Assembly (NCBI GenBank): GCA_043816955.1
Contig: JBDRHL010000118.1
Coordinates: 1-55,883, forward strand
Length of the DNA: 55,883 nt
Origin: JBDRHL01 sp043816955
GTDB taxonomy: Bacteria; Planctomycetota; Phycisphaerae; Sedimentisphaerales; CAYZTY01
Direction of reading: 5' to 3'
The notes beneath the pieces are model-generated. The model was given only the letters and a program-made list of their open reading frames with translations, made no database searches and was not told the DNA's origin. Positions 1 through 8,272 of the stretch are shown one piece after another (within the stretch, counting starts at the first letter, position 1; each line of letters begins with the position of its first letter). The translations under genes were made by a program, and so were the position numbers.

Positions 1-1
1 C

Positions 2-559
2 TACAATAAAATCATCGGATACAACCGCTGCGATCTGAACTTGTACTGCTGCACAATCGTTATCGGCGACGGCCCCGCTAATCTGTTCCGATCCGGCGGC
101 ACAGCAGGTGTCTTTCTGCCGCTTTTGGCAAAACTTCGCACAGACTACAGCCCCGCAGCGTTTTTTTACGATCCTTTCCTGCACTATCAGTATGAGGAAA
201 GGGCAAACCTTCAAATAGACAACATCGACGAACTTCCTCAGGATGTGCCCAAAAGACTTGCGGACGGCTTCACACACCAGAACCTCACCGTCAAGCAGAT
301 ACGCTTCTACTTCCGCGCGGCTAATATTCCGCCTGGCAAGAAAGATGTAAGCAAAGCGAAAAGACTGGAGGAGCTGTCAAATCTCATCCTCAAGAGCATC
401 GAGCGGTTTTACCCGAAAGAACAGGAAAAACTGAAAAATATCCTCACACCCCGGGGCTGTGAATTCCCCGGCGAACAGCTCCGCCTTAATACCTACCCCT
501 TCTACTTCGAAGATACGGTCTTCGAAATAATGCAAACACCCTCCTCCTCAGTCTCTTAA
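2..559 (+). CDS. Hypothetical protein, 5'-truncated by the window edge
   Basis: The reading frame is open from base 2 to a TAA at 557-559, so the start lies outside the window; the TTG at base 41 is internal to the open frame and need not be the real start. About 185 residues are visible. They are mostly soluble, with aromatic-rich segments (AAFFYDPFLHYQYEE, TYPFYFEDTVFEIMQ) and a basic helical stretch near residues 120-145. I do not recognise a family. It is convergent with the lipoprotein gene that ends 17 bases downstream, and no hairpin was seen between them. Confidence 0.6.
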   Translation, partial: YNKIIGYNRCDLNLYCCTIVIGDGPANLFRSGGTAGVFLPLLAKLRTDYSPAAFFYDPFLHYQYEERANLQIDNIDELPQDVPKRLADGFTHQNLTVKQIRFYFRAANIPPGKKDVSKAKRLEELSNLILKSIERFYPKEQEKLKNILTPRGCEFPGEQLRLNTYPFYFEDTVFEIMQTPSSSVS

Positions 560-575
560 CCCTTTTTTCAGAGGC

Positions 576-1214
576 TCAGTTTCTTGTTGGAAGAGACTTG
601 CATATCTTTGTCACCACCTTGCGGGCCTGTTCAGCCTTTTGAGGTGTAAGTGCCTGCCCTGCCACCCCGCCAAGCACACCGCCGGCAATGCCGCCCACCG
701 TCCTGCTGCCCTCTCCGGAAACCGCTGCTCCTGCCGCAGCTCCTGCAGCAGCTCCTCCGATCGTACTTAAAAGCCTCCCCGTCCGTCCGGTCCCGCTGCC
801 GACCCAAAGGATGCTTCCGTCTTCTACGTCGATCATCTTGGCGGTCATGCTCATCTCGTCACCGAAATTGGGGATATTGATCACCAGCGCAGTCGGAACA
901 TTCAGAATCCTGCCTGCCCTGGCAATACCTTCGTTGGTAGTAACATCACTTGCCTGGAACTGCTGCTCCTTCAGTATATTCTGCACCTGGGCACGCTCGA
1001 TCGGGGAATAACCCTTCTTCAGCAGTTCGGAAACAAAAAAATCAGATATCTCGTTTTTAACACCCTCACCCTGGACATCACCCAGAACATCGATAACTGC
1101 GATCTTCTCAACCTTGCTGAAATCGTACCCCTGCCGGAACGAACCCTCGCCCGAGGAGCATCCTGCCGCAAATAACAGCCCGATAACCATGCTTACACTT
1201 AATAGAACCTTCAT
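576..1214 (-). CDS. CsgG-like lipoprotein with glycine-zipper tail
   Basis: A secreted lipoprotein of 212 residues. It has a short hydrophobic signal ending in a lipobox (LLFAAGC), then a CsgG-type alpha/beta region (KVEKIAVIDV, and a segment on being a small-molecule or secretion-linked periplasmic protein is typical of that fold), and a Gly/Ala-rich glycine-zipper segment (GGAAAGAAAGAAVSGEG to GGIAGGVLGGVAG) near residues 150-185 that could insert in or pack on a membrane. The start was set at 1214 because GGAAGG lies about 7 bases before this ATG and too close to the ATG at 1220. CsgG relatives form secretion pores or stress-related periplasmic proteins. Which applies here is unknown, and no curli genes are nearby. 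Confidence 0.7.
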   Translation of the reverse strand: MKVLLSVSMVIGLLFAAGCSSGEGSFRQGYDFSKVEKIAVIDVLGDVQGEGVKNEISDFFVSELLKKGYSPIERAQVQNILKEQQFQASDVTTNEGIARAGRILNVPTALVINIPNFGDEMSMTAKMIDVEDGSILWVGSGTGRTGRLLSTIGGAAAGAAAGAAVSGEGSRTVGGIAGGVLGGVAGQALTPQKAEQARKVVTKICKSLPTRN

Positions 1215-1456
1215 AATCATGCCTTCCTAAATAAGGATATTACAACAGCTTGATACGTCAGAATCTACCCGTTTGCTCAGAAATTAGCAAATTATTTTTC
1301 CACGCTGATCACCTGCCGGCAGCGCCAAAACTCAATCTGGCTTGAGAAAACCACCCGGATCCGCCGGTTTGAGTCTCATCCGAAAAAAATTTTATCAAAA
1401 TCTCAAAAAAAACCGTTACATATTTGCCCTCAGCCGACACATACTAATAGCAGTAC

Positions 1457-3280
1457 ATGGACGACAGCGCGGACTATATCGAATTAGTTGCCAATGCTCG
1501 GGTTGGGGATAGGGAGTGTCTGGAAAAACTCGCCGAGGTATTCGCTCCCCGGGTATATGCGTACATTTACAGGATAACACTGTGCGAAGATAGTGCGCAG
1601 GATATTTTGCAGGAGACAATGTTGGAAATGTTTAGAATTCTGGGCCGGCTCAAAAAAACTGATCGCTTTTGGCCTTGGCTTTGTGCGATTGCCATGAATA
1701 AGACCAGGCAGCACTATCGCCGCCGCAAAAATCAAAAAACTGTTTCTCTCTCACAATGCAAAAGCGAAGATTTTGTCTCACCTGCCGCCCAGCAAAAGGT
1801 CGCCGATGTCGTAACCGGCGAAATAAGGCTTATTGTCTTAAATGCTGTCAAAGCTCTCAAGCCAAGACACCGGGCTGTTCTGACGCTGAGATGCTACGAA
1901 GATATGGATTTTTCCCGGATCGCTGAATCCATGAACTGCAGCCAGTTTGGTGCAAGAATGACTTTCTATCGCGCCAAAAAAGCCCTCCAGAGGCAATTGG
2001 CCCGGAGTGGACTTGGTAAAGGAGCTCTTCTGACCGCGCTCGTCGTATTCGGCAAAATCACCTCACCGACTGAAGCTCAGGCAGCTCAAATCGTTGTTAC
2101 AACTGCGAAATTGAAAGTCGGCTTTTCCGCTGCTTTCGCTGCTGCTGCCACAGGAAAAACCGCTCTTATATCCACTGCTGCTGCCGGAATTATTGCTCTC
2201 GGTGCTGTTGCCGTTAACAAGTGCGGCCTTTGGAATTGCCCGGCTGGATTGTACGAAAAACCTGCGCCGGGACTTAAGATAGCCATTAAAGCCAACACCG
2301 TCTCTCAGGAGGCAACACAATACTGGTATTATTTCCCGCACGGCGTCAAAGGACCCGTTATGACAAGACTTATGAAGCCCGATCCCCAAACCGGACAGTC
2401 CTACAGTTGTTTTATACACAATGATCTGGCGAATTATTACTTCGACAAAGCGAAAAACATCGTATACATCAACAATTACCACATCTGGCAAAACGATCTG
2501 TCTGTCACACTGCTGCCTACAGACAGCCCTGATCTCGTACAGTTCGTCTCAGCAGTTCAGGCAACTGCCCCCCGGGGAAGGTATATCAATGCCGATAGCC
2601 CGGGTTTGCTTGTGATCGATAACTGTCATGACGATAAAACCGCTTCATGGATAACACATCAGTACAACGTGCTCGACGAAGAATTCTTCCGCTATACCTG
2701 GCCGCAATCGGCAAAAATCCTCGATAACCGCGACCTGATGCATAAAAGAGGCTGGACCTGGTTTCGCATCGAAGGAAATATTAACGAAACTGCCCTTAAA
2801 GGCGAGGGAAGAATCCCCTTTGTCTATGCTGCCCTGACTTACAACCACCCCTGGATTAGTTTGGAAACCAAATCAAACCGACAGATCGTAAATGCTACAG
2901 GCAGCAGAGCTTTTGCGTTCATGCCCAGGCCGTGGATGGGCCTGCACGCCATAGACATCGTCCGCAGAGATGCCGCCGAATGGCAAATAAGCTTCAAAAC
3001 ATTAGCCGAACCCGGAGGCGGACACACTCAGGTCATATTGGAAATGGGGGAAAATGAGTTGATCTACTTTATAGATATGGCCGGGGATTGTCTTGACAGG
3101 ATTACATTCGCCGGCCCCAACATCAAAGGGCATCTGGAATTCTCATATTTGCAGGAAATCAGCCGGATCGAGCAGGACTTTCAGCAGCGCTGCCCGACGG
3201 ACCGCCAGGCCCCGCAGAAAACAGAATCCAATCTGCCGTGGCTTATTGATCTGGCAGAAAATGGTCTGGCTGTAAAGTGA
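1457..3280 (+). CDS. ECF sigma factor fused to a membrane-anchored C-terminal domain
   Basis: Residues 1-185 are an extracytoplasmic-function sigma factor. Region 2 is near 25-92, with DSAQDILQETMLEMF and the aromatic FWPWLCAIAMNKTRQHYRRR. Region 4 is near 128-180, with KPRHRAVLTLRCYEDMDF and a helix-turn-helix. An Ala-rich linker leads to a hydrophobic segment at about 235-255 (probable transmembrane helix), followed by about 350 residues that would lie outside the membrane and match no domain I can name. The layout suggests a sigma factor tethered to its own sensor; similar C-terminal extensions are common in Planctomycetota. The next gene, a secreted dockerin protein, starts 18 bases downstream, so the two are probably co-transcribed. 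No clear Shine-Dalgarno precedes the ATG. Confidence 0.8.
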   Translation: MDDSADYIELVANARVGDRECLEKLAEVFAPRVYAYIYRITLCEDSAQDILQETMLEMFRILGRLKKTDRFWPWLCAIAMNKTRQHYRRRKNQKTVSLSQCKSEDFVSPAAQQKVADVVTGEIRLIVLNAVKALKPRHRAVLTLRCYEDMDFSRIAESMNCSQFGARMTFYRAKKALQRQLARSGLGKGALLTALVVFGKITSPTEAQAAQIVVTTAKLKVGFSAAFAAAATGKTALISTAAAGIIALGAVAVNKCGLWNCPAGLYEKPAPGLKIAIKANTVSQEATQYWYYFPHGVKGPVMTRLMKPDPQTGQSYSCFIHNDLANYYFDKAKNIVYINNYHIWQNDLSVTLLPTDSPDLVQFVSAVQATAPRGRYINADSPGLLVIDNCHDDKTASWITHQYNVLDEEFFRYTWPQSAKILDNRDLMHKRGWTWFRIEGNINETALKGEGRIPFVYAALTYNHPWISLETKSNRQIVNATGSRAFAFMPRPWMGLHAIDIVRRDAAEWQISFKTLAEPGGGHTQVILEMGENELIYFIDMAGDCLDRITFAGPNIKGHLEFSYLQEISRIEQDFQQRCPTDRQAPQKTESNLPWLIDLAENGLAVK

Positions 3281-3298
3281 TTTCTTTCTGGAAACACA

Positions 3299-4993
3299 AT
3301 GATTGTGATAAAACAGAAAACTGAAAAATTAGCCTTCCTTCTGCTCGTTGCTTTTGCTGCTGCTGCCTCGGCCAACTGGACAGCTCCTTTGCCCGTAACG
3401 GAAATCAACACCGAGTTTATTGAAAGAACCCCGTTTTTGTCTGCGGACGGTCGCACACTGTATTTCGCCCGCGAGGCTACCGGTACGTTTTATTTCGCTC
3501 GAATTTACCAGGCAACACGCTCCGGTCCGTCAGGCCCGTTTACTTCGGTAGAGGAAATAAGCCAGTTAAACTATCTCGACGGCCATGTCTCCGCACCATG
3601 GGTCTCAACTGACAATCTGCGAATGTATTATACCAGAACCGAACCAGGTGCTGTTTCATATCTCAGGTTCACTCAAAGAAACTCCGTTAATGACCCCTGG
3701 TCGAGCGGCTCAAATATTAGTGAACTCGACGCCCTTGGCAGTGTAAACTGGATTACTCTGACCGCTGATGAACGGACAGCCTTTTTTATGTCGGACAATA
3801 TACCCGGCGGCGCCGGTGCACAGGATCTGTGGACCTGTTCCAGGCAGGACAGAAATTCTCCTTTTGATGTTAATACCCTGCAAAACCTCTCGGAGCTTAA
3901 CACGGATGCAAATGAGTATAGTAGCTGTATTCTGCCCGACGGACTTATGATATACTTCACATCCAATCGAAATGGAACCTACCAGCTCTTCAGCGCAACT
4001 AGGCAGTCTATTGAAGAACCCTTCGGAGATGTTACTCACCTGTCATTCTTCGATGAACCGGGGCTGGAAATTTACTCTGTCCATGTCGCCGGCTATGAAA
4101 GCAATGAAGCCGCACTTTATTTTACTTACGGTTCTAATACTGTACCTCACGATATCTACGTTTCCTACTCTTATATGCCTACAGGAGTCTTTTACGTCGA
4201 TGCCCTCAACGGCAGCGATAGTCATGACGGCCTCACCTGGCAAACCGCCTTTGCTACCATACAAAAGGGAATTGACTCCGCCCAGAATGGTAATACTGTC
4301 CTCGTTTACCCGGGCGTGTATAACGAAGAGGTTGACTACAAGGCAAAAGCCCTGACTGTCAAAAGCACCGGCCAAAACGCTCCGATCATCCAGGCTCCCG
4401 GTGATTTCGCAGTATCCTTCTATTCAGGTGAAGGGCACAACTCTGTTTTACAGAACTTTGTACTGCGAAACAGCTATATGGCTGTGTTTATAGCCGGCTC
4501 TTCGCCGACCCTGAAAAACCTTACGATTGTCGATAATGATTTTGGAATCGCTGCCTACGCTTCTGCCGACCCCAATATCACAAGTTGCATATTTTATAAC
4601 AATATCGAAGGCGATCTCTTCCAGTGCTTGGCTCAGTACAGTTGGTTTCAGGACCACAACGAGCCGAATAATACGCCTCTTTTCGCAGACCCCAATAATG
4701 ACGACTATCACCTGCTTTCACAGAAAGGCCGCTATGTTTCCGCCCATGGCCTCTGGGCGTTTGACACAGTTACCAGTCCTTGTATTGATCGGGGAGATCC
4801 TTTACAAGACCCGTCAAACGAGCCCATGCCTAATGGCGGACGAATAAACGCCGGAGCCTATGGAAATACCCCTTATGCCAGTATGAGTGAATGGCCGTTG
4901 CTGGCCGATATAAACCACGACGGTGCGGTGGATATGGTGGATCTCACTATTCTTGCCGAGGACTGGCTGCTGGCAATGCCCTGGGCTCAATAG
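3299..4993 (+). CDS. Secreted PD40 propeller / beta-helix / dockerin protein
   Basis: A 564-residue exported protein. A signal peptide (LAFLLLVAFAAAASA) is followed by repeated PD40/TolB-like blades with TLYF, MYYT, AFFMSDN and IYFTSNRNGTYQLF strands (about 30-290). A DUF1565/right-handed beta-helix region follows (FYVDALNGSDSHDG, then PTLKNLTIVDN, about 300-520), and a single dockerin-type calcium repeat (DINHDGAVDMVDLTILAEDW) closes the protein. Such proteins are generally surface or extracellular and carbohydrate-related, but no catalytic residues can be assigned. It sits directly behind the fused sigma factor and may be its target or co-transcribed partner. A strong hairpin lies about 45 bases past the stop. 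Confidence 0.8.
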   Translation: MIVIKQKTEKLAFLLLVAFAAAASANWTAPLPVTEINTEFIERTPFLSADGRTLYFAREATGTFYFARIYQATRSGPSGPFTSVEEISQLNYLDGHVSAPWVSTDNLRMYYTRTEPGAVSYLRFTQRNSVNDPWSSGSNISELDALGSVNWITLTADERTAFFMSDNIPGGAGAQDLWTCSRQDRNSPFDVNTLQNLSELNTDANEYSSCILPDGLMIYFTSNRNGTYQLFSATRQSIEEPFGDVTHLSFFDEPGLEIYSVHVAGYESNEAALYFTYGSNTVPHDIYVSYSYMPTGVFYVDALNGSDSHDGLTWQTAFATIQKGIDSAQNGNTVLVYPGVYNEEVDYKAKALTVKSTGQNAPIIQAPGDFAVSFYSGEGHNSVLQNFVLRNSYMAVFIAGSSPTLKNLTIVDNDFGIAAYASADPNITSCIFYNNIEGDLFQCLAQYSWFQDHNEPNNTPLFADPNNDDYHLLSQKGRYVSAHGLWAFDTVTSPCIDRGDPLQDPSNEPMPNGGRINAGAYGNTPYASMSEWPLLADINHDGAVDMVDLTILAEDWLLAMPWAQ

Positions 4994-5036
4994 GCATTGT
5001 GATTCGCACCACATAGCGGTCAACCCGGAGGGGCAG

Positions 5037-5080
5037 CCGCGGTCAAGCCGCAGCCCAAAGGTTGCGACTTGACCTTACGG
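5037..5080 (+). terminator. Hairpin downstream of the dockerin gene, possible terminator
   Basis: GGTCAAG at 5041-5047 pairs perfectly with CTTGACC at 5068-5074. Flanking CCG (5037-5039) pairs with CGG (5078-5080), and GCA pairs with TGC inside the stem. No T-run follows, so intrinsic termination is uncertain; it could instead stabilise the 3' end of the mRNA. Confidence 0.4.
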
Positions 5081-5138
5081 TATCTGTATCATCAGCAATC
5101 ATAAAACAACTCAAACTTATACTAATTATAGTTAAAAG

Positions 5139-5222
5139 TTGCCGAAAGAATTGCATAGAATACCGATTGGAAAGGTCTCAACACCGGTTTTTTCGGGTAC
5201 CGTAGGCCGAGACAATCGGCAA
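5139..5222 (+). ncRNA. Structured RNA candidate with two mutually exclusive stems
   Basis: TTGCCGA (5139-5145) pairs with TCGGCAA (5216-5222). CCGATTG (5163-5169) pairs with CAATCGG (5213-5219). These two 7-bp stems compete for the same 3' strand. GTCTC (5175-5179) also pairs with GAGAC (5209-5213), enclosing a CGGT/ACCG hairpin. It matches no riboswitch class I can recall. It lies upstream of the promoter of the next gene, so it is more likely a separate RNA or the 3' end of the preceding transcript than a 5' leader. The strand is assumed from the flanking genes. Confidence 0.35.
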
Positions 5223-5333
5223 TCAATAACTAAATTTGGTATTAGGGGGTTTTTATGGAAGGATTTTAGGAACTGATTCATTCAAGGCGCACCCCTTGCG
5301 TATGATAATTTAAGGGGTAGTAGTAAATTTTTT

Positions 5334-5346
5334 ATAAGGCCCTTAT
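5334..5346. repeat. Perfect 13-bp palindrome
   Basis: ATAAGG, one C, then CCTTAT. It lies about 90 bases upstream of the promoter at 5433 in a gene-free stretch (4994-5615). It could be an operator or a small hairpin; nothing ties it to a regulator. Confidence 0.3.
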
Positions 5347-5432
5347 CCCACAAGAAGCAGTATTATGTTGAAACGCAAGGCTTTAGCGGACAGGATTATG
5401 ATAAAACCCCCCAAGTTTGAGAGTATTTTCGC

Positions 5433-5461
5433 TTGACTTCTGGTACTATTGTAACTATACT
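5433..5461 (+). promoter_or_regulatory. Sigma-70-type promoter for the zincin-dockerin gene
   Basis: TTGACT at 5433-5438 and TATACT at 5456-5461 are separated by exactly 17 bases. Transcription would begin near 5468, giving a leader of about 145 bases before the ATG at 5616. Confidence 0.65.
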
Positions 5462-5615
5462 TTAGTACATCGTCCGGCCAAAGAGACAAAGCAAGTAAAG
5501 CAACCTATAAGCACCGAACCGCACTATAGTCATGGCTTTGCGCCAATTGAATGGAAAGGTGTTCCTTTGACAGGTTCAAAGTCAAAAAATAATATTTATG
5601 TCAGGAGGAAACAAA

Positions 5616-7283
5616 ATGAGTATGTCTGAGAAAATCAAAACCTTTTTATTAATTGTTGTTATCTTCTCCCTGTTGCCGGCGCTATCTATGAGAGCTGATG
5701 ATCAGTTCGACGATGAATGGGCTGAAGTACCGACACTGGTTAACTACGTCGACTACAATGATATGAACAGTGTCCCGCAGGGCGTCAAAGACAAAGTCGC
5801 CGGAGCACTTAAAAGAGCCAACGAGATTCTCGGCAAAAAGAACGTAGAGCTTGACCATACTGATTCGCACGCTGTTTCCGTCGGCAATAACGATGGTGTT
5901 GTGGATGCCAATGAACGCAGCAGCCTTCGGGGGTCCGGCCCGAATGAACTGGACAAACTTTACGGCGAATGCAACGGTGTCAAAGTTGATGTCGTTAATG
6001 ACATCGATGAGGGAAATCCTGCCAAAACTTGGAATGGTGTGTCCGTCAGAGGCAGCAAGGTTGTTATCATTGATATCACCCGTGTTGACGTAAACGCTAT
6101 CGGAAGGACAATTGCTCATGAAATGCTCCATGATATCGGCCTTCTGGGAGATACGTACGAAGCCAACGATATAAACAGCCTGCGTTATGGAAGATCGAAC
6201 GGCGGAACAACGATAGAACCCAACGATGCTAATGCGCTCCACAACGGAGCCAGAGGCAGAGGAAGGACAGCAGTGGCTTTTTCGATCGCCCCAGGCGCAG
6301 GATTAGGGCTTCGATCAAGTATGCTCGTTGGTGTCGCCGATGCCAGGGGTGCTAAACATGACGGCCTGAAGGATCCTTTCTGCCCCAATCCAATGTATAA
6401 TCCCGATGATCCTGCCTTCCGCTATGCCGATGTGCACATGGTCAAAATGTTCTGCCCGAATCCCGGTACTCCGGGCAGCCTGACCACTTTGCGGCTTCAC
6501 CTTGCAGGCCCCTTCTCCATTGATAGTTTCTTCGACGTTTTCTATGAAATCTGGATTACAAACGACCACGATCCCTATCCGGACATCAAGATCACGTATG
6601 GTGTCCACGGCATTGGCGGCGGCGAACTTCTTACTGACGCATTTTACGAAAATTTCGACACAGGGGTTTCTTATCCTCTCGATCCGCCGCTGGCGGAGAA
6701 TCTGCATGAGCTTGTTGACGGCGAGATTGGCCCGGCAACCAATGCTGCCGTTTCACACGAAATACACACCGAAATAATCGCTATGGACCTGACCGGAAGT
6801 GCTCCTATACAGGTTAGCATAACGTCTATTGCAAACGATTCCAGGATTCCGGGAGATTCCATAATAGATGAAGTTGAACCCTTTAACTTTGGATTGTCTC
6901 TGCGGCCCGCAGATCCGGTTGTCTTCCTCATCGAACCGGGTGAAGGCGCCATGGGGCTGGGCTATGGAATTGCAGGCTCAGGTTTCCAGGGTATACCTGA
7001 AGTGGTAATAGAAATCGATAACCAGCAGGTCGGCTCCGCTTCGGTAAAAGGCGACGGATCATTCACCCATTTCCTTGATCCGACTGTTGAACTGACAGGC
7101 CTGCACAGAGTCTTTGTGCACCCGCCGAGAGGCATGAATATGGTGCCCGAAGGCCGGGGTGTATGGGGAACTGCGACGCTCAACTTCGGCTGTGTGCTCG
7201 AAGGTGACATCAACGGTGACAATATAGTCAATATGCTTGATCTTGCCAAACTTGCTAATGACTGGATGGTTCAATGCCCATAG
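5616..7283 (+). CDS. Secreted zincin-like protein with C-terminal dockerin repeat
   Basis: The start at 5616 is fixed by AGGAGG at 5603-5608, seven bases upstream; an in-frame ATG at 5598 overlaps that site. The 555-residue product has a signal peptide (LLIVVIFSLLPALSM). A metallopeptidase-like helix follows with H168-E169-x-x-H172-x-x-G175 and D179 (HEMLHDIGLLGDTYE). This resembles the metzincin/snapalysin motif, but the possible third ligand is one residue later than usual. Residues 93-105 look like a calcium loop (DGVVDANE). A beta-rich region follows, and one dockerin repeat (DINGDNIVNMLDLAKLANDW) ends the protein. It is probably extracellular. Proteolytic activity is plausible but unproven. 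Confidence 0.75.
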   Translation: MSMSEKIKTFLLIVVIFSLLPALSMRADDQFDDEWAEVPTLVNYVDYNDMNSVPQGVKDKVAGALKRANEILGKKNVELDHTDSHAVSVGNNDGVVDANERSSLRGSGPNELDKLYGECNGVKVDVVNDIDEGNPAKTWNGVSVRGSKVVIIDITRVDVNAIGRTIAHEMLHDIGLLGDTYEANDINSLRYGRSNGGTTIEPNDANALHNGARGRGRTAVAFSIAPGAGLGLRSSMLVGVADARGAKHDGLKDPFCPNPMYNPDDPAFRYADVHMVKMFCPNPGTPGSLTTLRLHLAGPFSIDSFFDVFYEIWITNDHDPYPDIKITYGVHGIGGGELLTDAFYENFDTGVSYPLDPPLAENLHELVDGEIGPATNAAVSHEIHTEIIAMDLTGSAPIQVSITSIANDSRIPGDSIIDEVEPFNFGLSLRPADPVVFLIEPGEGAMGLGYGIAGSGFQGIPEVVIEIDNQQVGSASVKGDGSFTHFLDPTVELTGLHRVFVHPPRGMNMVPEGRGVWGTATLNFGCVLEGDINGDNIVNMLDLAKLANDWMVQCP

Positions 7284-7311
7284 AAGCAATGTGAATAGTA
7301 ATCCAAATCGC

Positions 7312-7347
7312 AAAAGGGCTGTGATTATCCTCACAGCCCTTTTTTTG
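7312..7347 (+). terminator. Intrinsic terminator after the zincin-dockerin gene
   Basis: GGGCTGTGA (7316-7324) pairs with TCACAGCCC (7331-7339) around a six-base loop and is followed at once by seven T residues. This is a textbook rho-independent terminator on the plus strand. The A-run before the stem could let it work in reverse as well. Confidence 0.9.
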
Positions 7348-7351
7348 CCTG

Positions 7352-7380
7352 TTGCTTAAAAACACCGATTACCTTAAAAT
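7352..7380 (+). promoter_or_regulatory. Promoter for the aldo/keto reductase-DUF1638 pair
   Basis: TTGCTT at 7352-7357 and TAAAAT at 7375-7380 have a 17-base spacer. The promoter sits just past the preceding terminator and 31 bases before the ATG at 7412. Confidence 0.6.
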
Positions 7381-7411
7381 TTCGTGATAACCCCTTTTGA
7401 GGAAAAAATAA

Positions 7412-8269
7412 ATGGAAAAACGCGTTCTGGGAAAAACCGGTGAGAAAGTTTCAATTATCGCCTTTGGCGGCATTGTTCTTATGAATTCAGATGCCGCCGC
7501 CGCTGATGAGCTTGTCAGCTACAGCGTAGATGAGGGCATAAATTACTTTGATATCGCACCAGGGTATGGGAACGCCATTAACCTGCTGGGGCCGGCTCTC
7601 AAACCTTATCGCGACTCTGTCTTTTTAGCCTGTAAAACCGCTTACAGAACCAAAGACCAGGCTGACAAAGAACTGGTAAAATCCCTTGAAATAATGAAGA
7701 CAGATCATTTCGATCTGTACCAGATTCATGCGATAAACAACCTCGAAGAGGTTGAACAGGTCTTCGGGCCGGATGGTGTTATTAAAACTCTGGTGCAGGC
7801 CCGAAAAAAAGGTATTGTAAAACATCTGGGTTTTTCCGCCCATTCGGAAACGGCAGCTCTGGAAATGGTCAGGCGTTTTGATTTTGACACCGTGATGATC
7901 GGTATTAACTGGCCTTGCTGGTTTGGAAGTAACTTTGGTCCTCGGATAATAAAAAATGCCCGGGGGAAAAATCTCGGCATAATTGCCATCAAAGCCTTTG
8001 CAAAAAGAAACTGGAAAGATAAAGCGGAACGAACCCGCTGCCCGAACTGCTGGTATTGTCCGGTCGAAAGTTATGAGGAAGCCCTGCTCGGCCTGCGGTT
8101 CACACTTTCCCTGCCTGTAACTGCTGCTATAGCACCAGGCCATCCGACGCTTCTTAAATGGGCCTGCCGGGCCGCACAGAATTTTGAACCTGTCGACATC
8201 AATACTTACAAAGAATTGCTGCAGGAAAATTCCGACTTCGAGCCGATCTTCCCGCAGAAAAAGGGTTGA
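7412..8269 (+). CDS. Aldo/keto reductase family protein
   Basis: A 285-residue cytosolic NAD(P)H-dependent oxidoreductase of the aldo/keto reductase superfamily. The N-terminus is typical (LGKTGEKVSIIAFGG). The catalytic Asp and Tyr region appears in NYFDIAPGYGNA, the Lys strand in VFLACKT, and the substrate-side segment in DLYQIHAI. The C-terminal part carries a cluster of cysteines (CPNCWYC near 210-216) in place of the usual 4Fe-4S ferredoxin-like tail of the larger bacterial members, so it may be a short iron-sulfur or zinc variant. The DUF1638 gene starts three bases after the stop, so the two are co-translated. The substrate is unknown. Confidence 0.85.
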   Translation: MEKRVLGKTGEKVSIIAFGGIVLMNSDAAAADELVSYSVDEGINYFDIAPGYGNAINLLGPALKPYRDSVFLACKTAYRTKDQADKELVKSLEIMKTDHFDLYQIHAINNLEEVEQVFGPDGVIKTLVQARKKGIVKHLGFSAHSETAALEMVRRFDFDTVMIGINWPCWFGSNFGPRIIKNARGKNLGIIAIKAFAKRNWKDKAERTRCPNCWYCPVESYEEALLGLRFTLSLPVTAAIAPGHPTLLKWACRAAQNFEPVDINTYKELLQENSDFEPIFPQKKG

Positions 8270-8272
8270 AAA

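Noticed and set aside
688..1011. Plus-strand 107-codon frame
   Set aside because: Antisense shadow of the lipoprotein gene; its Ala/Pro runs come from the glycine-zipper codons.
5139..5222. Known riboswitch (c-di-GMP, cobalamin, fluoride)
   Set aside because: None of the conserved core strings of those classes is present, and the element lies upstream of the next promoter.
5417..5629. 70-codon frame before the zincin gene
   Set aside because: It overlaps the promoter at 5433-5461 and the ribosome site of the real gene and has no protein-like features.
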